Positions 13,401 through 22,739 of a stretch of 64,000 nucleotides of DNA are shown here, in pieces (positions within the stretch are counted from its first letter, which is position 1; each line of letters starts with the position of its first letter). A program made the position numbers and the translations under genes. Location: positions 7,130,001 to 7,194,000 of the forward strand of contig CM082587.2 in assembly GCA_040954595.2 (NCBI GenBank), in the 5' to 3' direction. The notes beneath the pieces were generated by a model. The model saw nothing but the letters and a program-made list of their open reading frames with translations. It was not told the origin of the DNA and searched no databases. The stretch is from Balanoglossus misakiensis. Its lineage: Eukaryota; Hemichordata.

Positions 13401-14533
13401 GAATTTCTGATAGAGATTGGTTAATTTGCATTATAATGCATTTATTTGTCATGTTAATGAATTTCTATTGTTTTGCCAAAATTAGTGACCCCTATGCTTA
13501 ATGCTAGGCATACAGGTTTTCCTATTTAATTTGATAAATATCACACTGGTGACCCGATAGCATAAAAATAAAAAAAATAAAAATTTATTTCATATTTCTT
13601 GCAGCTTCAATTTGTTAAATGAAAATATATAAGATGTATTTAAAACCAAAAGAAAGTCTTATTGTTCTTATTGAAATGACCAGTGACATTTACCAAGGTG
13701 GTTCATATACACAATATGAACATGGTTGATATCTTGAACTTTGACCCAAGTTGATCCATCTTCCCAGGCTACATAGCTGCAGTTAATCAGCTTGCCATAC
13801 ATAACATTTTCATGAAGTAAAGCCTGAAATTATGAAATGAGCGATTATTGATAAGAAGCTGTTCCTGTGGAGCAAATGTCGAAAACAGGGTGACCCCCCC
13901 CTCCCTCTTACTCACAAATTCATGGACCGACACCCCCCCCCCCCCCGGCTGGCGAAACTGATCAGTCCCTCATAGAAATACAGTCTTGCAGACATATATT
14001 AAGACTTTTCTCTTTGTTTGTGATGAAGATCTATGAAACTTGGTTATCTGACCACACTAACGTAAATTATTTACGTGACAGTTTGGACTATGGACATCTG
14101 GACTTGATAAGTTTGTTGACATCTTCATGATCTTGTTCTTGGGTTAATCGACTTAATCGTACTAAAAACGGGAAAATGTCGATATTTACAAGTCTCCCAC
14201 ACTTACTCTGATTTTGTGGCCCGCATATAATGTAACTGTTAATTCTCGTTCTTCAATTATTTCACCGCTATAGTTGTAAAACACAGTAGATCCTCTCAGA
14301 AAGACTGCTTCATGCAAGTTTGTGCTCCGTCCATTTTTGTCGTCTGCCTCCTGGAGGATAACGCGTTGATAGCCCGACGTTTTCTTACCCGGAGAGTTTT
14401 CATATCGCCAAGTACCTGAAAGATTATTGTTGCAGATTTTTGACCCCGTGACCAACTTTCTTCTATCTTCGGACCACAACACACAGAGGAAGAACAACAT
14501 TAACGACAGGGACGATTTGAAGAACACCGCCAT
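7449..14533 (-). CDS. Secreted GH38-like protein (DUF5054 family)
   Basis: Coding exons in order (minus strand): 14533-14207, 13823-13694, 13366-13152, 12480-12279, 11970-11821, 11097-10955, 10538-10313, 10201-10064, 9723-9577, 9354-9245, 8983-8776, 8538-8419, 8203-8033 and 7711-7449. All splice sites are GT-AG and the phases agree, giving 849 aa. Residues 1-20 (MAVFFKSSLSLMLFFLCVLW) look like a signal peptide, which decided the start over an in-frame upstream ATG. The motif NHLDVGY at 150-156 fits the H-x-D zinc site of GH38-type hydrolases. QRDVPG carries D289, a candidate nucleophile, followed further on by NSGPPF and EIGDTWIQG. These fit Pfam DUF5054, a GH38-related family with no settled substrate. 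I infer a secreted or lysosomal metal-dependent glycosidase-like protein. Family placement is from recalled motif resemblance and no search was run. Confidence 0.82.
7829..7976. repeat. ATGA-type microsatellite, imperfect
   Basis: Imperfect GAATGAATG/GAGTGA tetranucleotide array in the last intron of the DUF5054-like gene. It generates false Ser/His/Ile-rich frames on the minus strand. Confidence 0.85.
11171..11517. mobile_element. MITE, AGGGACRAAGTCTCTC family, copy a
   Basis: About 347-bp foldback in intron 5 of the DUF5054-like gene. The ends are inverted copies (AAGGGACGAAGTCTCTCTC and GAGAGAGACTTTGTCCCTTT), and the interior arms (GTGGATATATAGTGAATCAA and its inverse) also pair. No protein is encoded. 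Confidence 0.85.
12536..12886. mobile_element. MITE, AGGGACRAAGTCTCTC family, copy b
   Basis: About 351-bp full-length foldback in intron 3 of the DUF5054-like gene, bounded by TTAA on both sides (TTAAAGGGAC ... GTCCCTTTAA). It is nearly palindromic end to end and clearly homologous to the copy at 11171-11517. The TTAA edges fit a TTAA target-site duplication. Confidence 0.88.
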
Positions 14534-15715
14534 CCTGATGATGAAGAGTTGTCTGCTCGACTGGAATGATGTTGCAGTAAGCCTCGGATTCAGTCGGTTT
14601 CGGATACGGTTTCGAACAGCTGATTTTGACGAGTCGCAGAAGCTCTGTTGCAGGAAAAAAGTTTTGATCACGTTATCTAAACCAATAGAATGCATTTATT
14701 TTACCGCATAAATTAGTTTCAGTATTAAGTTCATCTATCGTGCATTACAAACAGTAATAACGCCCTCTTGAGGGAGACATTGAGATGATAAAAATGCGTA
14801 ATTCTTTCGGGTATGTGTTTCGTATACGTCTTTCGAATGCAAACAATAAACACCAAGGCAATTCTCAAGCTACATACTTGTTATATGCGGTATGGTATGG
14901 AGTTGTTATATGAAGTAAGATTTTATTGACGAAGCCAAGTACAGAAGGGATATACACGACTCTACTAATGATTATTGGTTTCGCATTGTCACTTCCACCT
15001 ATCTAGAATGACACCGATAAAGAAATGGCATCGACACCGAGGAGTGAAAGTGAATAAAGGTTATACAGATCACTCTAGTTTTTCACAGAGATTTTATTAG
15101 AACCCTTCTACTCTAGCAGGGTAGGTTTCCTTTCCCTTTATAGTAAAACGCAGTTCAGGATCAACTAGAATTGCATTTGCAACACAAACATCACACCATG
15201 AAGCATTTTTTCTTCACAGTAGTTACGTTGAGTTTGGAGTTCGCAGCAGATGGGTGAGTGCGTATTACAAAACGTCTCACGGTGGTAGAATCAATAGAAA
15301 GGGAGTCGCTTTCCCAACGAGAACTCAAAAAGTTGACTTATAGGCCTATTTATGAAATTTGGCAGTCGGAAAGAGAAGTTATAATGAAGGATAAACCACA
15401 GGGAACTTAGTAATCTTGTTGTTGAGAGTGATGCATGACTTTGTGTGATGGTGATTGATGTGGAAGTACAGTTTAAAGACAGACTCAACAACTTTATTTA
15501 GCAGTGTGTGCCGTTTTATTTGTTTCTTTCTGTTGTTATGCACTACGCAAAACACGATATTGTCATGACTACATGGAAAGCAGAAATCACTCGATATACC
15601 TTGCCCCCCTCAATTAATGTCATTAGCGTCCTCTCCCCTTTCAGGAACTGCCAGTCCCTACCTCGATCTAATAGAGAAGGTAGCCCGAAAAGTTAGTATG
15701 TTTGCGATAGCTGTC
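14329..15715. repeat. Segmental duplication A, copy 1
   Basis: Direct repeat of about 1.39 kb, nearly identical to 18348-19733 at an offset of about 4,019-4,020 bases. It contains most of exon 1 and the upstream region of the DUF5054-like gene plus the 3' flank and last codons of C1q gene 1. This copy is intact and in its functional context. Confidence 0.9.
15198..15696 (+). CDS. Putative 35-aa secreted peptide, two exons, copy 1
   Basis: Unrecognised. An ATG at 15198 opens MKHFFFTVVTLSLEFAADG, a plausible signal peptide, and runs into a strong donor (GGGTGAGT, exon end 15253). A pyrimidine-rich acceptor (CTCTCCCCTTTCAG) starts a second exon at 15645 that stays in frame (GNCQSLPRSNREGSPKS) and stops at 15696, inside and antisense to the last codons of C1q gene 1. 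The same arrangement is preserved at 19218-19715. Splicing is inferred only. Alternatives are chance, or a degraded first exon of another gene. Confidence 0.25.
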
Positions 15716-16147
15716 GCTGTAAAGCTCGTTAAGAAACTGATCAATGTCGGGGAGTATAACATATATCTGCTGGCCTTGGGTGCAGTCGGTGACCAGGTTA
15801 ATGCCGATGTGGGCATATGTGTCTTGGCCTTTGGAAGAGCCCGTCGAATAACCAGTGTGCGCGCCGACAATTTCCTCGTCGTCTCTCATCAACCGGACCT
15901 GCGCGTTGTTGTTCACCTTGGACAGAGCGTTGAATGTGAAAACGTAGGTCCCAGTTACCGGACAGGTAAACTTTCCCGTGTCCATATCAAAGGCCGGATT
16001 CTGAACAAATGCGTGATCATACGTGATCACAACTTTGGTGCCATCCTTTGAGGATAGGTTTGAAGTTCTGGCCACGCCAAAAGCGACAAAGGCGATACTT
16101 CCATGGATCAGCATGAATGCCATCAGCAGGAACAGTAGAGTCTTCAT
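15668..16147 (-). CDS. Secreted C1q-domain protein 1
   Basis: 159-aa single coding exon. Residues 1-20 (MKTLLFLLMAFMLIHGSIAF) form a signal peptide and the rest is one globular C1q/TNF-like domain without a collagen stalk. The domain signature is clear: F-D-M-D-T-G-K-F-T-C-P-V-T-G-T-Y-V-F-T-F, then GINLVTDCTQGQQIYV and a terminal NFSGYLLY with an N-glycosylation sequon. C1q-like head domains form trimers and act as extracellular recognition molecules, and many invertebrates have expanded them as putative pattern receptors. The ATG follows a CTTTTTCAG acceptor, so a noncoding upstream exon is likely (16974 to about 17049). It lies head-to-head with C1q gene 2 across a palindromic duplication. 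Ligand is unknown. Confidence 0.93.
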   Translation of the reverse strand: MKTLLFLLMAFMLIHGSIAFVAFGVARTSNLSSKDGTKVVITYDHAFVQNPAFDMDTGKFTCPVTGTYVFTFNALSKVNNNAQVRLMRDDEEIVGAHTGYSTGSSKGQDTYAHIGINLVTDCTQGQQIYVILPDIDQFLNELYSDSYRKHTNFSGYLLY

Positions 16148-16182
16148 GTTGATCTGAAAAAGAAAAGATGAGACGCGGGCGG

Positions 16183-16190
16183 TTTATATA
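16183..16190 (-). promoter_or_regulatory. TATA-like box just upstream of C1q gene 1
   Basis: TATATAAA on the minus strand about 40 bases before the ATG. It may drive an unspliced transcript starting near the ATG, as an alternative to the spliced transcript from the distal noncoding exon. C1q genes 2 and 3 keep TATAAA at the same place. Confidence 0.45.
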
Positions 16191-16360
16191 CGAGCACATC
16201 GAAAATATGACATTAGAAACCAGGACAGAATATTAATACCGTTCCTGAGCAGAAACACTTTTGAATTCTACGAAGCTCGATTTACATTTTAGAGGATTCA
16301 AACCCAGATCCATCACAACAATTTACGCTGCAAAGCAGGTCCGCGCACCTAAAATACGTA

Positions 16361-16821
16361 TTAAAGGGACAAAGTCTCTCTCTCTTAAAGCGTTTTTTTC
16401 ATGACTTTAGTTTGATATGAAATGCTGCTGCTGTTGTTTGACTACTTGAAACATGTTGAAATACAGGTGAACTGCACTCATCTTTACAATGCTTGTAGAC
16501 AGACAAGATTGAACATTCAGTGAAACAATTATGGTCTGTACCATTTATTCACTGTTGAGTCAAATAAAGTCAAAGCAGCTTTTACATACTCTGGAGCTAT
16601 TAATGTTTAATGGGGAAACGAAGTGTTCATTGAAGTAATGTAGTCATTTGGTCTAGAGGTCACGAACATAATTATTTCTTTACATACAACAAAAGGGGTA
16701 ACTATTTTACACGTTGTAAGTCATGAAACACCATTATTTTATACACTGATAATCTTTATACAGGTATTCCATGTATTCGTGATATCAAAAAAGGTCAAAC
16801 AGAGAGACTTTGTCTCTTTAA
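16361..16821. mobile_element. MITE, AGGGACAAAGTCTCTC family, copy c
   Basis: 461-bp TTAA-bounded element (TTAAAGGGACAAAGTCTC ... GAGACTTTGTCTCTTTAA) inside the 5' intron of C1q gene 1. The corresponding introns of C1q genes 2 and 3 lack it, so it inserted after the duplication or was lost from those copies. Confidence 0.8.
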
Positions 16822-16878
16822 CTTGTCAGAATTTTTTGAGAGTTGTCAGTAATCTCAATGATTGTCGTGAATACTAAA

Positions 16879-17952
16879 GAGTCCCGCCTTTCCCCTGCCT
16901 AGTGAGTCAGGTTGGGGTGTCTACGTCTGCTAGAAGTCTTAGAACCAGAACGGTGTATAAGAAAAGTGCTTACCTTTTGATACTGACGGCGGATACCCTG
17001 GTTGGATACGTTAAGGATGTGAAAGAGCTGCTCGCGTCGATGAAATGGTTAAAATTGCACCTTTACGTCAACTTAAATACCATTCTGAAGCTGTCATGTA
17101 AACATTTCCAAAACTGTCGGTCGCCTACGCGAACTGCGTGTGTCCACACCGCTATCACGCATTTCATTAGCTCAATTCAACTAGAAGTTTTGCTGTCTCT
17201 GTGGGTCAGTTACCAACTGCTGTTCGCGCGTTTTGGTGTCCAGAGAAACTTCCACAATCATCCACGTCAGTTTTGATGATGCAACGTCGCTGTGAAATGA
17301 AATCCACGAAATCAATAACATGTATTTCAATCTTAGAGAAACCTACTTCATAAAATGAACGTGTAGCAACAATTATTTTGTATGATGACACATTTTTAGA
17401 AATGCTCCTCGGATAATAGAAGACAGAATTTGGAGAAGATTTACCCTTTGATCATTCCGGCCTTTCAACACGTGACAGAGAATTAAACACGAATGCTTGT
17501 ATGGATGTTTAATGAAAACATGTGCATCAAATTAATACATCAACTAGAATTTACTGTCTCTGTGGGTTGTTACCAACTGCTGTTCGCGCGTTTTGGTGTC
17601 CACAGAAACTTCCGCAACGCCCACGTCAGTTTTGGATGATGCAACGTTGATGTGAAATGAAATCCATGAACTTCATGAGGGGAATCTTCTTCATAAGGTA
17701 ATGAACATGTAGCAACATTTATTTTGTCATATGATAAACACAGTTTTAAAAAAAATAGAAATACGTACTCCTCGGAAAAAAACTTTTCCCCATATATCAT
17801 TCTCTTAAACACAGAGAACACGAATTAATGCCTGTATGAACATCGATATTTATGCAAACATGTGCATCAAATTAATACATCAACTAGAATTTACTGTCTC
17901 TGTGGGTTGTTGCCAACTGCTGTCCGCGCGTTTTGGTGTCCACAGAAACTTC
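16879..17952. repeat. Palindrome 1, left arm
   Basis: About 1.07 kb inverted copy of 20151-21224. Paired positions sum to 38103 throughout, so there is essentially no indel between arms. The arm holds the C1q first-exon module and about two and a half tandem units of roughly 340 bp that contain CTGTTCGCGCGTTTTGG. Confidence 0.9.
16974..17049 (-). other. Noncoding first exon of C1q gene 1 (predicted)
   Basis: Minus-strand sequence CAGTATCAAAAG runs into a strong donor GTAAGC at 16973. A TATTTAA box lies about 30 bases upstream of the predicted 5' end (17073-17079). Splicing to the acceptor at 16153 would give a short 5' UTR in front of the C1q ATG. The unit is conserved in position and orientation in front of C1q genes 2 and 3. 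The 5' end is approximate. Confidence 0.5.
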
Positions 17953-17999
17953 CGCAACGCCCACGTCAGTTTTGGATGATGCAGGGTCCATTGAGGACT

Positions 18000-18347
18000 G
18001 TCTTTAATGGAGTATGACCCCTTTTAACAGCAGACCTAACCATTACAGTCATTACCTGTCTTGTAATACAAACAGTGGCGCACTAGCGAAGAGTCTTGAA
18101 AGTGAAGACTACAGCTCGTCTTCATCGCCAGCCTTTGCTTTGTGTCCGACACAGGAAGCCCCACTGCACTTCTATAACTGGAAAATAACATACTTATTTT
18201 TCAATGGGGCTTCGTAAATATCGACCGCACTCCTGATCAGTTATAATTAACTGAACTGCACTAGAAACATTGAGAGAGTGCGTATATTCATGCACTAGTA
18301 GAATAACAAAAGCCCAGCCTACTCTTTTATACAGAGGGCGCAGTAGC
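18000..18347 (+). repeat. Segmental duplication B, copy 1
   Basis: About 350-bp block nearly identical to 26165-26518. Parts recur directly at about 23370-23550 and inverted at about 22290-22500. It ends abruptly at CAGTAGCGT, where duplication A copy 2 begins. Confidence 0.88.
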
Positions 18348-18348
18348 G

Positions 18349-18553
18349 TCCATTTTTGTCGTCTGCCTCCTGGAGGATAGCGCGTTGATAGCCCGACGTT
18401 TTCTTACCCGGAGAATTTTCATATCGCCAAGTACCTGAAAGATTATCGTTGCATATTTTTTGACCCCGTGACCAACTTTCTTCTATCTTCGGACCACAAC
18501 ACACAGAGAAAGAACAACATTAACGACAGGGACGATTTGAAGAACACCGCCAT
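18349..18553 (-). pseudogene. Truncated copy of DUF5054-like exon 1
   Basis: Copies the start codon region, signal peptide and about 65 further codons of the 14533-14207 exon. It is cut off at the duplication edge before the splice donor and carries a one-base insertion in the T-run near 18455 that shifts the frame between the signal peptide and the following segment. No downstream exons exist in this orientation. The promoter-side sequence is intact, so a non-productive transcript is possible. Confidence 0.85.
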
Positions 18554-19217
18554 CCTGATGATGAAGAGTTGTCTGCTCGACTGGGATGTAGTTGCAGTAA
18601 GCCTCGGATTCAGTCGGTTTCGGATTCGGTTTCGAACAGCTGATTTTGACGAGTCGCAGAAGCTCTGTTGCAGGAAAAAAAGTTTTGATCACGTTATCTA
18701 AACCAATAGAATGCATTTATTTTACCGCATAAATTAATTTCAGTATTAAGTTCATCTATCGTGCATTACAAACAGTTAACGCCCTCTTGAGGGAGACATT
18801 GAGGTGATAAAAGTGCTTAATTCTTTCGGGTATCTGTTTCGTATACGTCTTTCGAATGCAAACAATAAACACCAAGGCAATTCTCAAGCTACATACTTGT
18901 TATATGCAGTATGGTATGGAGTTGTTATATGAAGTAAGATTTTATTGACGAAGCCAAGTACAGAAGGGATATACACGACTCTACTAATGATTATTGGTTT
19001 CGCATTGTCACTTCCACCTATCTAGAATGACACCGATAAAGAAATGGCATCGACACCGAGGAGTGAAAGTGAATAAAGGTTATACAGATCACTCTAGTTT
19101 TTCACAGAGATTTTATTAGAACCCTTCTACTCTAGCAGGGTAGGTTTCCTTTCCCTTTATAGTAAATCGCAGTTCAGGATCAACTAGAATTGCATTTGCA
19201 AACACAAACATCACACC

Positions 19218-19715
19218 ATGAAGCATTTTTTCTTCACAGTAGTTACGTTGAGTTTGGAGTTCGCAGCAGATGGGTGAGTGCGTATTACAAAACGTCTCAC
19301 GGTGACAGAATCAATAGAAAGGGAGTCGCTTTCCCAACGAGAACTCAAAAAGTTGACTTATAGGCCTATTTATGAAATTTGGCAGTCGGAAAGAGAAGTT
19401 ATAATGAAGGATAAACCACAGGGAACTTAGTAATCTTGTTGTTGAGAGTGATGCATGACTTTGTGTGATGGTGATTGATGTGGAAGTACAGTTTAAAGAC
19501 AGACTCAACAACTTTATTTAGCAGTTTGTGCCATTTTATTTGTTTCTTTCTGTTGTTATGCGCTACGCAAAACACGATATTGTCATGACTACATGGAAAG
19601 CAGAAATCACTCGATATACCTTGCCCCCTCAATTAATGTCATTAGCGTCCTCTCCCCTTTCAGGAACTGCCAGTCCCTACCTCGATCTAACCGAGAAGGT
19701 AGCCCGAAAAGTTAG
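19218..19715 (+). CDS. Putative 35-aa secreted peptide, two exons, copy 2
   Basis: Same arrangement as 15198-15696: exon 19218-19273 and exon 19664-19715, with donor, acceptor and frame kept. The predicted protein is the same in both copies. The two base differences I see in exon 2 (AAT AGA against AAC CGA) are synonymous in this frame. Here the antisense C1q gene is a relic. Still speculative: there is no family match and no transcript. Confidence 0.22.
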
Positions 19716-19785
19716 TATATTTGCGATCGCTGTTGTTCACCTTGGACAGAGCGTTGAATGAGAAAACGTAGGTCCCAGTTACATC
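19687..19785 (-). pseudogene. C1q-domain gene relic with internal deletions
   Basis: Minus-strand remnant holding the last codons and stop of a C1q gene, then a jump to the FTFN...LSKVNN segment. A second jump leads to upstream DNA that matches 16196-16265. Compared with C1q gene 1, about 195 bp of the middle and about 240 bp including start codon and TATA box are missing. It cannot encode a C1q domain. Confidence 0.85.
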
Positions 19786-20150
19786 GAAAATATGACATTA
19801 GAAACCAGAACAGAATATTAATACCGTTCCTGAGCAGAAACACTTTTAAATCCATTGTGGTCTGTGTTCAGTGGAAAACACAAAAAAGTATGACCCCTTT
19901 TAACAGCAGGCCTAACCATTACAGCCATTTACCTGCATGCCTTGTAATACAACCAGTGGAGCACGAATGCTTGTAATGAACATCTTATTTCTGTCGTCCT
20001 TTTTCCAAGGAACATTCAATGGATATCATACAAAATAAATGTTGCTACACGTTCATTTATCTAATGAAGACGATTTCCCTATTAAATACATGTTACTAAT
20101 TTCGTGGATTTCATTACGTTGCATCATCAAAACTGACGTGGATGATTGTG

Positions 20151-21224
20151 GAATTTTCTGTGGACACCAAAACGCGCGGACAGCAGTTGGCAACAACCCA
20201 CAGAGACAGTAAATTCTAGTTGATGTATTAATTTGATGCACATGTTTGCATAAATATCGATGTTCATACAGGCATTAATTCGTGTTCTCTGTGTTTAAGA
20301 GAATGATATATGGGGAAAAGTTTTTTTCCGAGGAGTACGTATTTCTATTTTTTTTAAAACTGTGTTTATCATATGACAAAATAAATGTTGCTACATGTTC
20401 ATTACCTTATGAAGAAGATTCCCCTCATGAAGTTCATGGATTTCATTTCACATCAACGTTGCATCATCCAAAACTGACGTGGGCGTTGCGGAAGTTTCTG
20501 TGGACACCAAAACGCGCGAACAGCAGTTGGTAACAACCCACAGAGACAGTAAATTCTAGTTGATGTATTAATTTGATGCACATGTTTTCATTAAACATCC
20601 ATACAAGCATTCGTGTTTAATTCTCTGTCACGTGTTGAAAGGCCGGAATGATCAAAGGGTAAATCTTCTCCAAATTCTGTCTTCTATTATCCGAGGAGCA
20701 TTTCTAAAAATGTGTCATCATACAAAATAATTGTTGCTACACGTTCATTTTATGAAGTAGGTTTCTCTAAGATTGAAATACATGTTATTGATTTCGTGGA
20801 TTTCATTTCACAGCGACGTTGCATCATCAAAACTGACGTGGATGATTGTGGAAGTTTCTCTGGACACCAAAACGCGCGAACAGCAGTTGGTAACTGACCC
20901 ACAGAGACAGCAAAACTTCTAGTTGAATTGAGCTAATGAAATGCGTGATAGCGGTGTGGACACACGCAGTTCGCGTAGGCGACCGACAGTTTTGGAAATG
21001 TTTACATGACAGCTTCAGAATGGTATTTAAGTTGACGTAAAGGTGCAATTTTAACCATTTCATCGACGCGAGCAGCTCTTTCACATCCTTAACGTATCCA
21101 ACCAGGGTATCCGCCGTCAGTATCAAAAGGTAAGCACTTTTCTTATACACCGTTCTGGTTCTAAGACTTCTTGCAGACGTAGACACCTCAACCTGATTCA
21201 ATAGACAGGGGGAAAGGCGGGACT
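20151..21224. repeat. Palindrome 1, right arm
   Basis: Inverted partner of 16879-17952 across a spacer of about 2.2 kb. It leads directly into C1q gene 2, so genes 1 and 2 diverge from this palindrome. Confidence 0.9.
21054..21129 (+). other. Noncoding first exon of C1q gene 2 (predicted)
   Basis: Begins about 30 bases after a TATTTAAG box (near 21025) and ends at CAGTATCAAAAG with donor GTAAGC at 21130. An acceptor (CATCTTTTCAG) sits at 21450 just before the C1q ATG, giving an intron of about 321 bp. Confidence 0.5.
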
Positions 21225-21405
21225 CTGACTACTGAAAACTCACCAAAAATACATGTTTTGTGTGCGACTGCTTGCTACGTGTATTGTTGCGATGGGTCTG
21301 GGTTCGAATCCTCTAAAACTTAAGTCGAACTTCGTAGACTTCAAAAGTGTTCCTGCTCAAGAATGGTACTCTGTGATTTTTAATGCCATATTTTCGGTGT
21401 GCTCG

Positions 21406-21411
21406 TATAAA
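21406..21411 (+). promoter_or_regulatory. TATA box just upstream of C1q gene 2
   Basis: TATAAA at the position equivalent to the TATATAAA of gene 1 and the TATAAA of gene 3. It lies inside the predicted 5' intron, about 50 bases before the ATG, and may mark an alternative promoter. Confidence 0.45.
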
Positions 21412-21456
21412 CTGGCCGCGTCTCATCTTTTCTGATCAACATCTTTTCAGATCAAC

Positions 21457-21945
21457 ATGAAAACTCTACTGTGCCTGCTGTTGTCATTCATGCTGATCCA
21501 TGAAAATGCCGCTGCCCCCTGTGCTGTGGCATTTGGTGTGGCAAGAACTACACGCCTACACTCCCACGATGGCACCGAAGTTGTGACGTATGACCACGCA
21601 TTTGTTCAGAATCCGGCCTTTGATATGGACACAGGAAAGTTTACTTGTCCGGTAACTGGGACCTACGTTTTCACATTCAATGCTGTGTCCAAGGCGGGCA
21701 AAAACGCGCACGTTCGGCTGATGAGGGACGACGAGGTAATTGTCGCCGCGCACACTGGCTATGGGACGGACTCTTCCAACACAGCTACCGACACGTTTGA
21801 CCACCTCGGCATTAACCTGGTTACCGACTGCACCCAAGGCCAGCAGATCTATGTTCTACTCCCTCGAATTGGCTATTTTCTTAACGAGATTTTCAGCAGC
21901 AGCGTACGCAAATATACTAACTTTTCGGGCTACCTTCTCGGTTAG
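21457..21945 (+). CDS. Secreted C1q-domain protein 2
   Basis: 162 aa, single coding exon. It has a signal peptide of about 20 residues (MKTLLCLLLSFMLIHENAAA) and one C1q domain with the FDMDTGKFTCPVTGTYVF core, VTDCTQGQQIYV and the terminal NFSGYLLG. It is closely related to C1q 1 and 3. Differences concentrate near the mature N-terminus (PCAVAFGVARTTRLHSHD), in the middle loop (GTDSSNTATDTFDH) and in the segment RIGYFLNEIFSSS, which may be surface loops. AATAAA repeats about 140 bases downstream (near 22087) are a good polyadenylation signal. Tail-to-tail with C1q gene 3. Confidence 0.93.
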   Translation: MKTLLCLLLSFMLIHENAAAPCAVAFGVARTTRLHSHDGTEVVTYDHAFVQNPAFDMDTGKFTCPVTGTYVFTFNAVSKAGKNAHVRLMRDDEVIVAAHTGYGTDSSNTATDTFDHLGINLVTDCTQGQQIYVLLPRIGYFLNEIFSSSVRKYTNFSGYLLG

Positions 21946-22560
21946 ATCGAGGTATAGGGACTGGCAGTTCCTGAAAGGGGAGAGGACGCTAATGACATTA
22001 ATTGAGGGGGGCAAGGTATATCGGGTGATTTCTGCTTTCCATGTAGTCATGACAATATCGTGTTTTGCGTAGTGCATAACAACAGAAATAAATAAATAAA
22101 ATGAACACACTGCTATAAAAAATGTTGTGGAGTCTGTCTTGAAACCGTACTTTCACAATCACCATGACACCAAGTCATGCGCACAGGCGTTTGTACAGAT
22201 CCTATGTTGGTATTTTATTGATTGTAAGGTGGCTAAAAACGATAAATCAGCAGCTTAGACGATCTCCCGATTTCGCGTCATATACCCCACTGACACATAA
22301 AGAGATTATAGAAGTGCAGTGGGGCTTCCTGTGTCGGACACAAAGCAAAGGCTGGCGATGAAGACGAGCTGTAGTCTTCACTTTCAAGACTCTTCGCTAG
22401 TGCGCCACTGTTTGTATTACATGTACACGACATGTAATGACTGTAATAGTTAGGTCTGCTGTTAAAAGGGGTCATACTCCATTAAAGACAGTCCTCAATG
22501 GACCTTGCATCATCCAAAACTGACGTGGGCGTTGCGGAAGTTTCTGTGGACACCAAAACG
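21946..22560. repeat. Inverted repeat 2, left arm
   Basis: The 3' flank of C1q gene 2, inverted relative to 23289-23903 (paired positions sum to about 45849). Together with the C1q genes themselves, the inverted duplication spans roughly 21.05-24.72 kb with its centre near 22.92 kb. Confidence 0.85.
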
Positions 22561-22739
22561 CGCGGACAGCAGTTGGAAACAACCCACAGAGACAGTAAAT
22601 TCTAATTGATGTATTAATTTGATCCATACAAGCATTCGTGTTTAATGCATGATGTATACGGTGTTGACACATGCAGTTCGCGGGGGCGACTGTCGATTTG
22701 GAAATGTTCACGTGACAGCTTCAGAATGGTATTTAAGTT

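Larger units (their letters stand above)
18348..19733. repeat. Segmental duplication A, copy 2
   Basis: Near-identical copy of 14329-15715 placed between the arms of palindrome 1. It carries a truncated DUF5054 exon 1, the putative peptide exons and a C1q 3' end. Small indels (one added base near 18455, one lost near 19626) and substitutions show it is younger than most sequence divergence in the cluster. Confidence 0.9.

Noticed and set aside
16902-17276. 124-residue frame repeated in both palindrome arms (also 20827-21201)
   Set aside because: It is antisense to the predicted noncoding first exon and contains the dispersed repeat. It is conserved only because the arms are near-identical.
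17570-17821. 83-residue frame identical in both palindrome arms (also 20282-20533)
   Set aside because: Identity reflects recent duplication, not coding constraint; the frame spans the tandem repeat unit and T-runs.
18014-18217. Frame beginning MTPFNSRPN found in four places in the C1q cluster
   Set aside because: It is part of duplication B; copies carry frame changes and different ends, with no domain or splice pattern.
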